Shown in pieces: positions 1-8,774 of a DNA stretch of 64,000 nucleotides. The stretch comes from Haloprofundus halobius (GTDB lineage: Archaea; Halobacteriota; Halobacteria; Halobacteriales; Haloferacaceae), in NCBI RefSeq assembly GCF_020097835.1, contig NZ_CP083669.1, positions 35,407 through 99,406 on the forward strand, read 5' to 3'. The notes beneath the pieces are model-generated. The model was given only the letters and a program-made list of their open reading frames with translations, did not search any database and was not told the DNA's origin. The position numbers and the translations under genes were made by a program. Every line of letters starts with the position of its first letter. The stretch's first letter is position 1.

Positions 1-90
1 TGAAAAACCCCTTTGCTGACCCCATTCTCTATATCCAGCACGCGGTTTCTGTCCACTAGTGAGGATTTCAGCAGAGCCGGGAAAGTAAGA

Positions 91-1002
91 TTAGTGCGTT
101 TCTACCCACATACGCCCCATTGTCGATAGTTCCGTCTCGTGTCTATTTCCGCTATCCCTTCGGGTGACGTACCCCTTTGTATCTAGGTTAGACACATTGT
201 ACTGAACTCGACTTCTGAATGATTCGCCATATTCTTCACCATTCTCCTCGGCCAACGCCTCCGCAAGTTCTGAGGTCGATTCGAACGTACCCTTCCCCTT
301 GAGAAATCGAAGAACATGCTCCTCGAACTCTTTCACGTTGCTACCAGGAGATGACGGAAACTCAACGAACATATGCCCGTCACCATCTAAATCTTCCCGC
401 GTACCCTCTGTCACGCCACTTTCATCGACCCGATCTAGTATGTCGGTGATCGCCTCATAGTGCTGATGTACCCGAAGGTCTTCGTACTCCTTCAGTTCAT
501 CAAAGGCCTCGGCCGCATCTTCCAACACATCAAGCATTTCCAAGACCAGATACTCCTTGGGGGCCACGTAGTACGTGTGTACGCGATCACGAATGTCCTC
601 GAACTCCTCTTGTTTCTCAGCTATCAATGAGTCAGCAGCTGTCGCAAACGCGAACGACACCGTCCGCGGCATGGAGGAGATATTGACGTAGACTTCGTTC
701 CCCTTCTTGATTTCCTCCAGAATGTAGTCATGCGCTTTGGGATAGAGCGTCTCGTACTCGTACATCTCCTCAAGATTGACTGCCTTAATTTCGACCTCTA
801 TGTCGATCAGCTCGAATGTACGCTCCAGTTTCCCGGTCATATTCTTTGCAAGCTGCGCTGCCCGGTCTATCGGGTCATCGTCGGGCTCGCCTTCATGCGT
901 GAGTAGCACGATCCGGTCAGCCTCCATCTCACCCTTTGATATTGGACGAATAAGGCGGTCAAAATCAAACCCGACTGGAATGAAATGAACCCTATCACTC
1001 AT
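91..1002 (-). CDS. CARF-like / winged-helix regulator (HFX_2341, DUF6293 type)
   Basis: 303 residues. The N-terminal half reads as a Rossmann-like CARF-type domain: it opens with VHFIPVGFDFDRL and has a conserved NISSMPRTVSFAFATA segment (about residues 107-122), where CARF proteins place their ligand loop. The C-terminal 80 residues (ESTSELAEALAEEN to the VTRRDSGNRHETELS wing) look like a winged helix. This matches the haloarchaeal HFX_2341 regulator family from memory. CARF domains in related proteins sense cyclic oligonucleotides; whether this one does is unknown, and no CRISPR locus is in the window. An A/T box (TTTAA on the minus strand, near 1025-1029) lies about 26 bases before the ATG, which fits a leaderless transcript. 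It is divergent from the next gene. Confidence 0.75.
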   Translation of the reverse strand: MSDRVHFIPVGFDFDRLIRPISKGEMEADRIVLLTHEGEPDDDPIDRAAQLAKNMTGKLERTFELIDIEVEIKAVNLEEMYEYETLYPKAHDYILEEIKKGNEVYVNISSMPRTVSFAFATAADSLIAEKQEEFEDIRDRVHTYYVAPKEYLVLEMLDVLEDAAEAFDELKEYEDLRVHQHYEAITDILDRVDESGVTEGTREDLDGDGHMFVEFPSSPGSNVKEFEEHVLRFLKGKGTFESTSELAEALAEENGEEYGESFRSRVQYNVSNLDTKGYVTRRDSGNRHETELSTMGRMWVETH

Positions 1003-1170
1003 AGTTCATAGTCAGCCACCCCCGTGTTAAATCTCTCCGATATCGACCGCCTATCGCTACCATATAGTTTCGGCCCGCCTAGAACATAGACGATCTGTGT
1101 CCTATCTGGCCCACCTGTTTGAAAAATCTCCAACAGAGTTTTATATACCGAATTCGTAGAATGGCGGTAG

Positions 1171-2067
1171 GTGCCAAGTGAACGACCCGCACCATCGCCA
1201 ATGAATTCGCACTCCATACAGAGAGATTCGCATAGAGGTCAGCAAACCCTGTTAGCCTCCTTGATTGCGCAGTACTCCCAACTTCAGGCGATTCTTCGCC
1301 TCGAGCCCAGCGGGAAGTTTCTCGATCTACTGGAGGCGGATCCAACGATTGAACACGTGATGGTGACACTCAGCGAAGCCGAAAGCGTTCTGAGAAATCA
1401 TGGAGGATTCGATAACATCCTCCAGCCCCACCACAAACTCACAATCGTGGGCACGGAACCCGACCCAACAGTCACGGACAGAGGGCGATGGGCGGAAATA
1501 GACCTCTATGCCGAAATCACGCGTGAGGCGCGAATCATCCCGGACTGGTTATGGGTCTACCATCAGATGGAGCCAGAACATCAGTTAGAGAACGTGAGAA
1601 AGTACCTTGATCGATTCGAATGGCTCTACCAGACGGCCGAGGAGATGGGACTATCCCACGAACTCATACCTTTGGCTAAAGGGCTTTCTCAACCCCATTT
1701 CAAGGAGGCTCGTGAGACCTTTGCCCGACTGGGTATCGATCGGTTCGCCATGTACGGCGTCCAGACACCCAGCAACTACGAATTCCGAGATCGGATACAT
1801 CAGGCGGCTACCGCCCTGAACCCTGAGGGAGTTTTGGTCATCGGTCGAGGGTCACCGAGACAGGTCGAAGTGCTGCCGGAGGTTGTTGATGAGGCTGCAG
1901 GGTGGTACTGGAAGCAGGATTGCGGTCTGACGACGGACGGGTATTCACAACAGAGGTTAGCCATGTGGATTTACGAAATCAAACGAGCGCTAGAGACGGA
2001 GCGCACCGACGAGCAGTCGCGAATTGGAGACTACCTTCCGGACTCTGAGGTGGTTATCAATGGGTGA
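1171..2067 (+). CDS. hypothetical protein with a TGT-like TIM-barrel look
   Basis: 298 residues from GTG 1171, or 288 from ATG 1201. A TATA box (TTTTATATAC, 1138-1147) lies about 27 bases before the GTG and favours it. The middle and C-terminal parts (PDWLWVYHQMEP, ELIPLAKGLSQPHF, VLVIGRGSPRQVEVLPEVV) have the strand-loop rhythm of archaeal tRNA-guanine transglycosylase-like barrels, also seen in the protein at 20580. The TGT zinc site and catalytic Asp motifs are not evident, so no enzyme activity is assigned. Its stop overlaps the next start by 8 bases, so the two genes are translationally linked. Confidence 0.6.
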   Translation: MPSERPAPSPMNSHSIQRDSHRGQQTLLASLIAQYSQLQAILRLEPSGKFLDLLEADPTIEHVMVTLSEAESVLRNHGGFDNILQPHHKLTIVGTEPDPTVTDRGRWAEIDLYAEITREARIIPDWLWVYHQMEPEHQLENVRKYLDRFEWLYQTAEEMGLSHELIPLAKGLSQPHFKEARETFARLGIDRFAMYGVQTPSNYEFRDRIHQAATALNPEGVLVIGRGSPRQVEVLPEVVDEAAGWYWKQDCGLTTDGYSQQRLAMWIYEIKRALETERTDEQSRIGDYLPDSEVVING

Positions 2068-3232
2068 CGGGACGACAGACGACCTGTACATTGACCCCGA
2101 GGACGATGACAGTGGTAGTACCTCCGGTGACGAAGCGCCAGACGTCGATCCCGACCAGACAGGAGTTGACGAGTACACCGATGAATCGCCGTCAGAGGAA
2201 GCACCCTCCGAAGATTCTGGCCCCCAGCCAACGGAGACCACACCGTCCGGAACAGACGGTAATGGAAGCAGTGGAGGTGGAGGTGGAGGCGGAGGCGGAG
2301 GAGGCGGCATCATCGGAATCCCCGAGGGTGTGGAGGTAGGTGACGACTCCCCCGATGAGGCGGGAGAAGACCCCGATTCTTCAGAGCCCGAGAAGTCACA
2401 GGATCCCGAGACTCCGGACGAAGAACCGGAACAAGAGGAGTCGGAAGACGAGGATGATGACGACGATGAAGAAGAACAAGAACCGAAGGTTGTGCAATAC
2501 TCAGACCCGTGGGATAACGTGGGGTGGGGGCTGTATCCCATAATACTTAAAATCAAAGAACGATACGGACACGAAGTCGATACCGACTATCACCTTGTCC
2601 CCGTCCGCGAATTCGTTGACCCCGAAGAGATGGCATCGAAGTGGGAAAGAGACCGTCTTCGCCACAAAATGCCTATAGATACCTCCGTGTGGGAGGAGAA
2701 TCCGCCGGAATCAACCGAACTCGCAAATCGCGCTTACCTGGCAGCGATGCACCAAGGGCCAAACGCCGCCCAACGATACCTTCGACGGCTTCGGACGGCC
2801 ACCATGGTCGAAGGGACAAACATCGAGGATAAGGAGATCCTTTTCGAATTAGCGGAGAACGCGGGGCTCGATATCAACCGATTGGAGGAAGCTTGGGACA
2901 AAGTAGAGCCTCGTCAGACTAAACGTGATCTCAATCCGCCCTTCACCAAATTCCACGTCGACGGAGAGGAAGTCACTCAATCGGGCTATCTGCACTACGA
3001 CGACATCGTAGATATTTTCGACCAATCAGGAATCGATAGTGAGGAGCCGCAACCCCTCTCCGGATTCGTTACCGAGCACGGCCCTGTTGCGACTCAAGAA
3101 GTCATGACCGTTTACGAGTGGCCGCAGGACCGAGCAGAGGAAGAACTCCAACAGCGGGACGATATTGTGCCTGTTGAGATCGGAGTTGGAACATTTTGGA
3201 CGCGACACAAACAGGCAAATGAGGAGATCTGA
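2060..3232 (+). CDS. acidic protein with a 12-glycine run, unknown function
   Basis: 390 residues from ATG 2060, chosen over an upstream in-frame ATG at 2024 because 2060 has a GAGGTGG ribosome-binding site about 7 bases before it and overlaps the previous stop by only 8 bases. Residues 1-150 are disordered and very acidic, split by a run of twelve glycines and ending in a stretch of Asp/Glu. The last 240 residues look folded (VGWGLYPIILKIKERYG, then TEHGPVATQEVMTVYEWPQ) but match no family I know. No signal peptide or membrane segment is visible. It probably works with the preceding protein. Confidence 0.65.
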   Translation: MGDGTTDDLYIDPEDDDSGSTSGDEAPDVDPDQTGVDEYTDESPSEEAPSEDSGPQPTETTPSGTDGNGSSGGGGGGGGGGGGIIGIPEGVEVGDDSPDEAGEDPDSSEPEKSQDPETPDEEPEQEESEDEDDDDDEEEQEPKVVQYSDPWDNVGWGLYPIILKIKERYGHEVDTDYHLVPVREFVDPEEMASKWERDRLRHKMPIDTSVWEENPPESTELANRAYLAAMHQGPNAAQRYLRRLRTATMVEGTNIEDKEILFELAENAGLDINRLEEAWDKVEPRQTKRDLNPPFTKFHVDGEEVTQSGYLHYDDIVDIFDQSGIDSEEPQPLSGFVTEHGPVATQEVMTVYEWPQDRAEEELQQRDDIVPVEIGVGTFWTRHKQANEEI

Positions 3233-3310
3233 GCCAACCCTGCTCGGTAATTTATCGAGTACTAAAAACAACGTCGTCGGCTCCTGCCGGGAAAGTGACT
3301 TACTGAGTGA

Positions 3311-4201
3311 ATGAAACGAAGGACATTCCTTAAAGCGACGGCAGCTACTCCGATTGCAGCTTCAGGGGAGGTAACCGCCCTGAAAGAGAGGAGTACAGTA
3401 AACGACGTCGCCGACAGCTATTTCGACGCACTCCCGGAGACGAAAACCGAACGGAACGACACCGTAATTCAATGTGCTAACGAACTGTGCTCCGCACGCA
3501 AGGCAATTTCTGGAGAGACCCTCAATGCAGTGGTCGATAGTGGCGAGTCTGTGTCTGACGTCGTCCGTCGTCTCCAGTTTGGAGTTCGCATCCTCAACGA
3601 GTACAACATCACCGACAAAATAGACGAGTCTATGATTGAATCGGGACGACGGGATCTTAGCAAATATACCCGCTATCTCCCTCTCATTGGGAGTTTCAAC
3701 AACCTCTGCAACGCTGCGTGTGTCGTCGAAACTCCTGATCCAAACCCAGAAGCTATCAAGGGGTTCCTCTTCGCGTCAGCGGCGTTCGGTCTGGAGGTTG
3801 TCCTATGGACCATCGGTACCCCGTACAAGATGGCATGGAGAGGAACACGTTTCATCGCCAATCGCACATTCCTCCGGTTCGCCCGACACGGATGCCGAGG
3901 GTGTATCGCTCTACTGATGAGCGAACTCCACTGGGCGATTCGAGGCTCAGTCTACGGTGAGGCTGTCACGGACAGCAACGTCGAGTTCGTATGGGATCAA
4001 ATTCAGAACCTCAAGACCGACGCGGAGGAGTGGAACTACGACGTCAACCTGGATTTCACCTACGATGAGATACAGAACTTGATCGCCCCTGAAGGCGGCT
4101 CGGCTGTTGGGATGTTCCCGCAGGAAAAGGAGGGGCTAATCGAACGACACATCCCTGAGTTCGATTTGGAGCTTCCAAACCTTCCCGAACTACTCCCCTA
4201 G
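3311..4201 (+). CDS. Tat-signal membrane-associated protein, unknown family
   Basis: 296 residues. It starts MKRRTFLKATAATPIAAS, a twin-arginine signal-like N-terminus. Residues 119-195 hold a hydrophobic region (YLPLIGSFNNLCNAA, then AAFGLEVVLWTIGTPYKM), followed by a conserved LMSELHWAIRGSVYGEA block. The same landmarks, in the same order, occur in the broken gene at 34377-35390, so the two are paralogues and define a family. The C-terminus is acidic (DLELPNLPELLP). The function is unknown. The next gene also encodes a membrane protein and may be a partner. Confidence 0.7.
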   Translation: MKRRTFLKATAATPIAASGEVTALKERSTVNDVADSYFDALPETKTERNDTVIQCANELCSARKAISGETLNAVVDSGESVSDVVRRLQFGVRILNEYNITDKIDESMIESGRRDLSKYTRYLPLIGSFNNLCNAACVVETPDPNPEAIKGFLFASAAFGLEVVLWTIGTPYKMAWRGTRFIANRTFLRFARHGCRGCIALLMSELHWAIRGSVYGEAVTDSNVEFVWDQIQNLKTDAEEWNYDVNLDFTYDEIQNLIAPEGGSAVGMFPQEKEGLIERHIPEFDLELPNLPELLP

Positions 4202-4252
4202 ACGCACTAAAGTAATCGAGAACTCAAAACCAAATACAGCAAAGAGATCATT

Positions 4253-5125
4253 ATGGGTGAGGATAGCGAAGATTCAGACGCAGAGTCCGGGAAAGATCCA
4301 AATCCCTCTATCTCTACAAGTTTTACTGTCGATATAGACGTTAGCAGCATTCTCGCGGCTCAGAAAGTGGCAGAGGAAGCGATCCAACCGGCAGCAGTCC
4401 AGTCGATGATTGAGACGCAGAAGACGGTAGAGCGGGCTGTCAAGCCGGCACTGGTTCGGGACGCAATTCAGATGCAGAAGACGATGGAGAATGCCATCCA
4501 GCCTGCACTGATCCGGGATATCGTCCAAATGCAGAAGATCGCGGAAAGTGTGGTTAATCCGGCGTTGGTTCAGTCAATCACCCAGACTCAGAAAATTGCT
4601 GAATCGGCTATTCAACCGGCGATGGTTCAGTCGATTGTCGAGATGCAGCAGGCACTCGACTCTGTGTTGGTGCAACTCAACGCACCAAGCATCGCAGCCG
4701 ATATATCGACGATTGCCGCGACAGTACATCAGAAGAGGTCTACACCGGGTGTAGGCCAATACAAGTACCCAGCTTCGGACATCGATGAGATACGTCCGCC
4801 CGAATCGCACATTCACGACAAGCTGATTTGGGATGATGGGGACTGGTACCGACGTCGGACTCGAGAAATTTCGTACGATCTCGTCGACTACATCTTCTGG
4901 AAAGCGAAACAGACCGGAGAGCTGACCGACGCCTCTGATGAAGAGATAAGTTTCGGAGCCACAGTAGCAACGTTCTTCATCACACTCGCACTGACTGGAG
5001 GAAATGTCATTGCCTCTGCAACGGTTGCGGGATTCACTGGTGGAGCAACATTTCAAGGGGGCAAGGCGGCTAAGAAGCGCAGTGAGCGCAAGAATCTCGA
5101 GGAGAAGTTCACCCATGACAAGTAG
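4253..5125 (+). CDS. membrane protein with five tandem 19-residue repeats
   Basis: 290 residues. After an acidic N-terminus, residues 37-131 are five tandem copies of a 19-residue unit of the form QKxxExAIQPALVxxIxxM, a predicted amphipathic helical array. A central soluble stretch (residues 170-220, IRPPESHIHDKLIWDDGDWY) follows. Residues about 236-275 are hydrophobic and glycine-rich (FGATVATFFITLALTGGNV, then ASATVAGFTGGATFQGG), like a membrane hairpin or pore segment, and the tail is basic. No known family recognised. Its position between a Tat-signal protein and a PD-(D/E)XK protein, with short gaps, suggests one accessory module. Confidence 0.7.
   Translation: MGEDSEDSDAESGKDPNPSISTSFTVDIDVSSILAAQKVAEEAIQPAAVQSMIETQKTVERAVKPALVRDAIQMQKTMENAIQPALIRDIVQMQKIAESVVNPALVQSITQTQKIAESAIQPAMVQSIVEMQQALDSVLVQLNAPSIAADISTIAATVHQKRSTPGVGQYKYPASDIDEIRPPESHIHDKLIWDDGDWYRRRTREISYDLVDYIFWKAKQTGELTDASDEEISFGATVATFFITLALTGGNVIASATVAGFTGGATFQGGKAAKKRSERKNLEEKFTHDK
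4361..4645 (+). repeat. five tandem 57-bp coding repeats (19 residues each)
   Basis: The DNA encoding residues 37-131 of the preceding gene is five in-frame 57-bp units. The proline in the middle (QPA or KPA) and the QK at the start of each unit are kept, while synonymous positions differ, so the repeats are old and held by selection on protein rather than recent DNA duplications. Confidence 0.8.
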
Positions 5126-5210
5126 AGCGTTCACAGCATTTTGAATTCTGACAGAAGCAAGAGCCTCGAATCACAAAGTTGGAAGATCACCTATGTACGA
5201 CTGAGCGGAA

Positions 5211-5219
5211 GGAATATAC
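5211..5219 (+). promoter_or_regulatory. TATA box for the PD-(D/E)XK gene
   Basis: GGAATATAC centred about 28 bases before the GTG at 5244, the usual haloarchaeal distance for a leaderless mRNA. It supports the GTG as the true start. Confidence 0.5.
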
Positions 5220-5243
5220 TTCGAGTAGGAAAAGGACAGTTGT

Positions 5244-6533
5244 GTGAGACCAAAGTGGGATAATCTCTTCTGGTACCAGCGTGCCAGCGATGAGGGTAAA
5301 GAGCAGCTGGAGAACAACACCACGAAGGGCTTCCTGAAAGTCCTGCAAGAGTCTGATAATAGACTCACGGACAGTTTTCTAAAGCAGTCCCTTGGTCTCG
5401 CTTTCGAGGACGCCAAATTCGAGTACGACACTCAGGTCGGTTTGAACGAGATTCCAACATCTGAACATTCCGTCCACCTTGCTGGACTCTCATTTGCCGG
5501 AGAGAACGTCGCTAGAGAATCAGATCCACGTTCTGGAGACGGAACAGTAGACGGCGTAGTCACAGTTCATTCAGAGAACGTCCCAACGTCAATCGTTATT
5601 GAGGTCAAGACAGAACGGGACAGGCTGAGTCTCACTCAGATGGGGAAATATCGGGGAGAGCTTGGCCTCACCGATGACGAACTGTGTCACGGGATCAGTT
5701 GGTTGGACATCTATGAACTGCTAGAAAATTACCGAGAGAGAACGAAGAATGACATCGACCGATTCCTACTCGAAGAATTCACCGACTACTTAGAACTAAT
5801 GAGAATGGTACCATTCAGAGGATTCGACCGCGATAAACTGAGCGGGTCTGGTGTGGGAGAGTATCGGAAGACGATGCTTCGAGGAGTCGACCAGACTAAC
5901 CCTGGAATCTTCTCTCAGGCGTTGTACGAGAGTAGAGGGAACTACGATCTCGGGAACTTCACCGCGACCTCAAATCAACGAAGCAGAGAGGTACACCTTG
6001 TTGATTCAGAGGAATTGGAGAACGGGATATTCCAGCGACTTAGACATTTCTCGGCAGGGTTCTGGCACCCAGCAAAGTTCTCTGTCCAACTCTATATCCC
6101 GAACCGGATTGTCAGCAATATCGTGAGACGGGGATCCTCTGAACTTAAACCGGAATTCAAGCGCGTGATGTTGGACGCCCTGTCCGAACTGGACGGCATC
6201 GAACTCACACGTGAAGACAATCCGTTCTATTATCTCCGGTACCAGCGGAACATCCAGCAGGCCAACGACAGAGAACGGCAGACCACAACCTTCCACGCAG
6301 ATTCGGTCATCTACATGCAAGGGGTCGACGAAGCGAGTATCACGGATAGGTTGGGAGTCATCGGTCGGGCTGTGAGGGAGACGACCGATGCCAACATAGG
6401 ACACGAGAAGTCGTTCGTAATCGAGAAGCAGATTCCATATGGCTCAGACCTCATCGAGAAGAAAGAGTTGGTAGACTGGACGCTCGAGTACTTCCAAACT
6501 CTCCTGCCTGTGTACGAGTACTTCGCTGAGTGA
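5244..6533 (+). CDS. PD-(D/E)XK superfamily nuclease-like protein
   Basis: 429 residues from GTG. Residues about 96-130 read DPRSGDGTVDGVVTV, then SIVIEVKTERDRLSLTQMGKY: an acidic residue before a beta hairpin, followed by E-x-K and an alpha-helix starting with Q. That is the core of a PD-(D/E)XK nuclease of the type found in restriction and defence proteins. The rest (REDNPFYYLRYQRNIQQ, FVIEKQIPYGSDLIEKKEL) is not recognised. No partner methylase adjoins it, so a role as a defence nuclease or DNA-repair protein is inference. Confidence 0.7.
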   Translation: MRPKWDNLFWYQRASDEGKEQLENNTTKGFLKVLQESDNRLTDSFLKQSLGLAFEDAKFEYDTQVGLNEIPTSEHSVHLAGLSFAGENVARESDPRSGDGTVDGVVTVHSENVPTSIVIEVKTERDRLSLTQMGKYRGELGLTDDELCHGISWLDIYELLENYRERTKNDIDRFLLEEFTDYLELMRMVPFRGFDRDKLSGSGVGEYRKTMLRGVDQTNPGIFSQALYESRGNYDLGNFTATSNQRSREVHLVDSEELENGIFQRLRHFSAGFWHPAKFSVQLYIPNRIVSNIVRRGSSELKPEFKRVMLDALSELDGIELTREDNPFYYLRYQRNIQQANDRERQTTTFHADSVIYMQGVDEASITDRLGVIGRAVRETTDANIGHEKSFVIEKQIPYGSDLIEKKELVDWTLEYFQTLLPVYEYFAE

Positions 6534-6678
6534 TGTAAGCGGTCACCGATGGCGGCGTCGTAATCGACGACGAATAACCGGCCACGGCATACCCCGCTGA
6601 GAGTATGTACAGACGCTGCAAAGGCTCCCTGAGTAGTCAATAGATCTATTCCATAATCACATCCGCAGTTGTCTATCT

Positions 6679-6699
6679 CCCCCGGAGAGGGGTGCGGGG
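6679..6699 (+). promoter_or_regulatory. leader hairpin 1 (G-rich loop family)
   Basis: CCCCC at 6679-6683 pairs with GGGG at 6696-6699 around the loop GGAGAGGGGTGC, 28 bases before the TFB start. It is one of eleven such elements. Confidence 0.5.
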
Positions 6700-6727
6700 T
6701 GCAGACGAGACGCCTCGCGAACTACCG

Positions 6728-7654
6728 ATGGCCACGAGAGAGATCTACGAAACCAGCTTCGACGAAGACGTATCGAACAACAACACGGCGTGCCCCGAAT
6801 GTGACGGCCAAGTGAGAACAAATACCGTCGAGACGGTCTGTGAGGACTGTGGGCTCGTCATCGACGAACAGAAAATCGACCACGGTCCGGAGTGGCGGTC
6901 GTTCGCTACCGATGAAGAAACCCCGAATCGAACAGGTGCACCACTCACCGTCGCACGCCATGACCGAGGCCTGTCGACGAAAATCGGTCGCAGGAAAGAT
7001 GCGAATGGGAACGAACTCTCTGGGCAAAAGCGCCAGCGGCTAGCCCGGATGCGGCGTGAGCAGACTCGTGGTCGGTTCCAGTCGAAAGCCGAGCGAAACC
7101 TCGCACACGGCCTGGGTGAGGTCCGAAGAATCGCGAGCGTCCTCGAGCTCTCAGATTCGGTTCGTGACCAAGCGTGTCAACTGTTCCGGAGCGCTCAAAG
7201 CGAAGACCTGCTTCGAGGCCGATCAATCGAGTCGATCGCGACAGCAAGCGTCTATGGTGTCTGTCGATGTAACGGCCACTCACGGTTACTCGACGACGTC
7301 GTCGATGCGGCACGCGTTGAACAATCGAGAGTTACGAACGCGTACAAAACGCTGAATAGAGAACTTGGACTGCCAGCCCAGCCTGTTCGCCCTAGCGAAT
7401 TCATCCCCCGACTTGCGTCAGAACTCGAGGTTCCAGCGTACATCCGACAGCGAGCTCGGAGGTTGGCTGAACAGTTTGAATCGACAGGAGTAGCGTCGGG
7501 TGTTAAACCATCGGGATTCGCAGCCGCCTGTCTCTACAAGGCGGGTCGCGAAGAGGGACGGTGGCTAACACAGGCGGAAGTCGCTGAGGCGGCGAGCGTC
7601 ACGTCAACGACCATCCGGTCGCATCGAAACACATTGAACGAATTGGCGGTCTGA
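6728..7654 (+). CDS. tfb: transcription initiation factor IIB (TFB)
   Basis: 308 residues from ATG 6728; the in-frame upstream codons 6692-6727 run through the leader hairpin region and are unlikely to be translated. The N-terminal zinc ribbon has CPEC then CEDC (residues about 23-44), followed by the B-finger region (DHGPEWRSF) and a basic B-linker. Two cyclin-like repeats follow (about 105-195 and 205-300), ending in the helix-turn-helix TSTTIRSHRNTLNEL. TFB bridges TBP-bound promoter DNA to RNA polymerase. Haloarchaea carry many TFB copies and plasmid-borne ones can direct subsets of promoters; that role here is inference. Confidence 0.95.
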   Translation: MATREIYETSFDEDVSNNNTACPECDGQVRTNTVETVCEDCGLVIDEQKIDHGPEWRSFATDEETPNRTGAPLTVARHDRGLSTKIGRRKDANGNELSGQKRQRLARMRREQTRGRFQSKAERNLAHGLGEVRRIASVLELSDSVRDQACQLFRSAQSEDLLRGRSIESIATASVYGVCRCNGHSRLLDDVVDAARVEQSRVTNAYKTLNRELGLPAQPVRPSEFIPRLASELEVPAYIRQRARRLAEQFESTGVASGVKPSGFAAACLYKAGREEGRWLTQAEVAEAASVTSTTIRSHRNTLNELAV

Positions 7655-7748
7655 AGACGCTATCTGCGAATCTTCTTCCGTCGGAGATTCGGAGTTTGTG
7701 GCTGAGATTTAAATACAGAAACGAAGGAAGGTGCTGCCAGACCACTCT

Positions 7749-8633
7749 ATGAACGGGCGACAATCTGACTTTGAAGAACTGCGACCACTCGGTGAGGCGA
7801 CACACGTTCCCGACGACAAGCTTTCTGGGCGTGGTACTTCTGGGCGAATAGGACATCGGAGAAGAGAAACGCTGGAATCGTATCCAAACCGAACGAGATC
7901 GACACAGAAGGAGTGTTCCTCTTGTGGTGCTTCCATTCCCACTACCCAAACGAAGTGCCGGTTCTGCCTCTCGAATCATCTTGATGGAACCAGCGACGAG
8001 AGGTCCACCTCAGATACGGAGTGGACACTCCTCCATGTCGTCCATCTACTCGTCGAGGCGTCGACGTTCTACGCCGCCATCGCGAAGGGTGCTGCTGCGG
8101 CCAGGCTCCTCACGAAGGCTGACAGGGATCCAGCGGTCGATGACTGCCAGCTGATCTACGACCTTGATGCAGAGCCCGCCACACAGCTGACCGAGCAGTG
8201 GTCCTCGCTTCCCGAAGCAGTTCGAGTCACCTCCGAAAGCGGCGAACAGCTTCTCGCAGCCGCTCGTGAACGGACGGGACGGACAGAGTCGAACCAGTCG
8301 CGGAGTGATGGGGCGCACACGACGTTCCTCTACGATGAGGGAGGCCACAACGTTCGTGAGGAAGATCGGCTTACAGACCTACTTGAGAGCGCCGAGAACG
8401 ACGTCTGGTTGGTGCCAGCCATTGCACTCCAGCGCACTATCATCGACGAGCACTCCGAGGATCGGCAACCCAGCGTTCCCTCGAGAACACATCTTGAATG
8501 TCGCAAGTGCGGTCGAAAGACTGAGCATCAGTTCCAGGAGTTCGAGACTGTCCCTGATGACGAGTGGTCTGGCCAGCCGATGTGGGAATGCCAGGTTTGT
8601 CAGTCGCCTCGTCACGGACCAACCCCCGAGTAG
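7749..8633 (+). CDS. double zinc-ribbon protein, unknown function
   Basis: 294 residues from ATG 7749; a TATA-like TTTAAATA at 7708-7715 lies upstream. An N-terminal zinc ribbon (CSSCGAS, then CRFC) and a C-terminal one (CRKCGRK, then CQVC) bracket a helical middle domain containing LVEASTFYAAIAKGAAAARLL and FLYDEGGHNV. The FLYDEGG and VWLVPAIAL segments resemble the FLYNEYANG and LWIVPADVHF segments of the gene at 10976, so the two may share a domain. A nucleic-acid-binding role is likely from the zinc ribbons, but nothing more specific can be said. Confidence 0.6.
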   Translation: MNGRQSDFEELRPLGEATHVPDDKLSGRGTSGRIGHRRRETLESYPNRTRSTQKECSSCGASIPTTQTKCRFCLSNHLDGTSDERSTSDTEWTLLHVVHLLVEASTFYAAIAKGAAAARLLTKADRDPAVDDCQLIYDLDAEPATQLTEQWSSLPEAVRVTSESGEQLLAAARERTGRTESNQSRSDGAHTTFLYDEGGHNVREEDRLTDLLESAENDVWLVPAIALQRTIIDEHSEDRQPSVPSRTHLECRKCGRKTEHQFQEFETVPDDEWSGQPMWECQVCQSPRHGPTPE

Positions 8634-8654
8634 AATACTCAACAGAATAACGTC

Positions 8655-8695
8655 TTAACCAACGTGGAATGAGTCTTCCCGAATCTGTTGGTTAA
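8655..8695. promoter_or_regulatory. inverted repeat copy 1 (TTAACCAAC / GTTGGTTAA)
   Basis: TTAACCAAC at 8655-8663 and GTTGGTTAA at 8687-8695 with 23 bases between. One of six copies, all in upstream regions of plasmid-core genes. Confidence 0.65.
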
Positions 8696-8714
8696 TACAG
8701 GTGCAAGGCTTCGG

Positions 8715-8744
8715 CGGGAGACATCAGCGTCTCTCCCGTTTTTT
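8715..8744 (+). terminator. hairpin plus T-tract, terminator-like
   Basis: CGGGAGA (8715-8721) pairs with TCTCCCG (8732-8738) and is followed directly by six T residues (8739-8744). It lies between the inverted repeat and leader hairpin 2, upstream of the short gene at 8775. It may end the upstream transcript or act as an attenuator. Confidence 0.5.
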
Positions 8745-8745
8745 C

Positions 8746-8770
8746 TGCGCCAGAAGTCGGCGGAGGCGTA
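8746..8770 (+). promoter_or_regulatory. leader hairpin 2
   Basis: TGCGCC at 8746-8751 pairs with GGCGTA at 8765-8770 (one G-U pair). Its loop AGAAGTCGGCGGA is the most divergent of the set. It ends 4 bases before the ATG at 8775. Confidence 0.35.
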
Positions 8771-8774
8771 CATC

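Noticed and set aside
1990..2556. Minus-strand Ser/Pro-rich frame (188 codons)
   Set aside because: It is the complement of the acidic Gly-run gene; the serine and proline runs come from the Asp/Gly repeats.
4574..5134. Minus-strand frame (186 codons)
   Set aside because: It is antisense to the repeat protein; no motif, and Cys/Arg-rich composition unlike haloarchaeal proteins.
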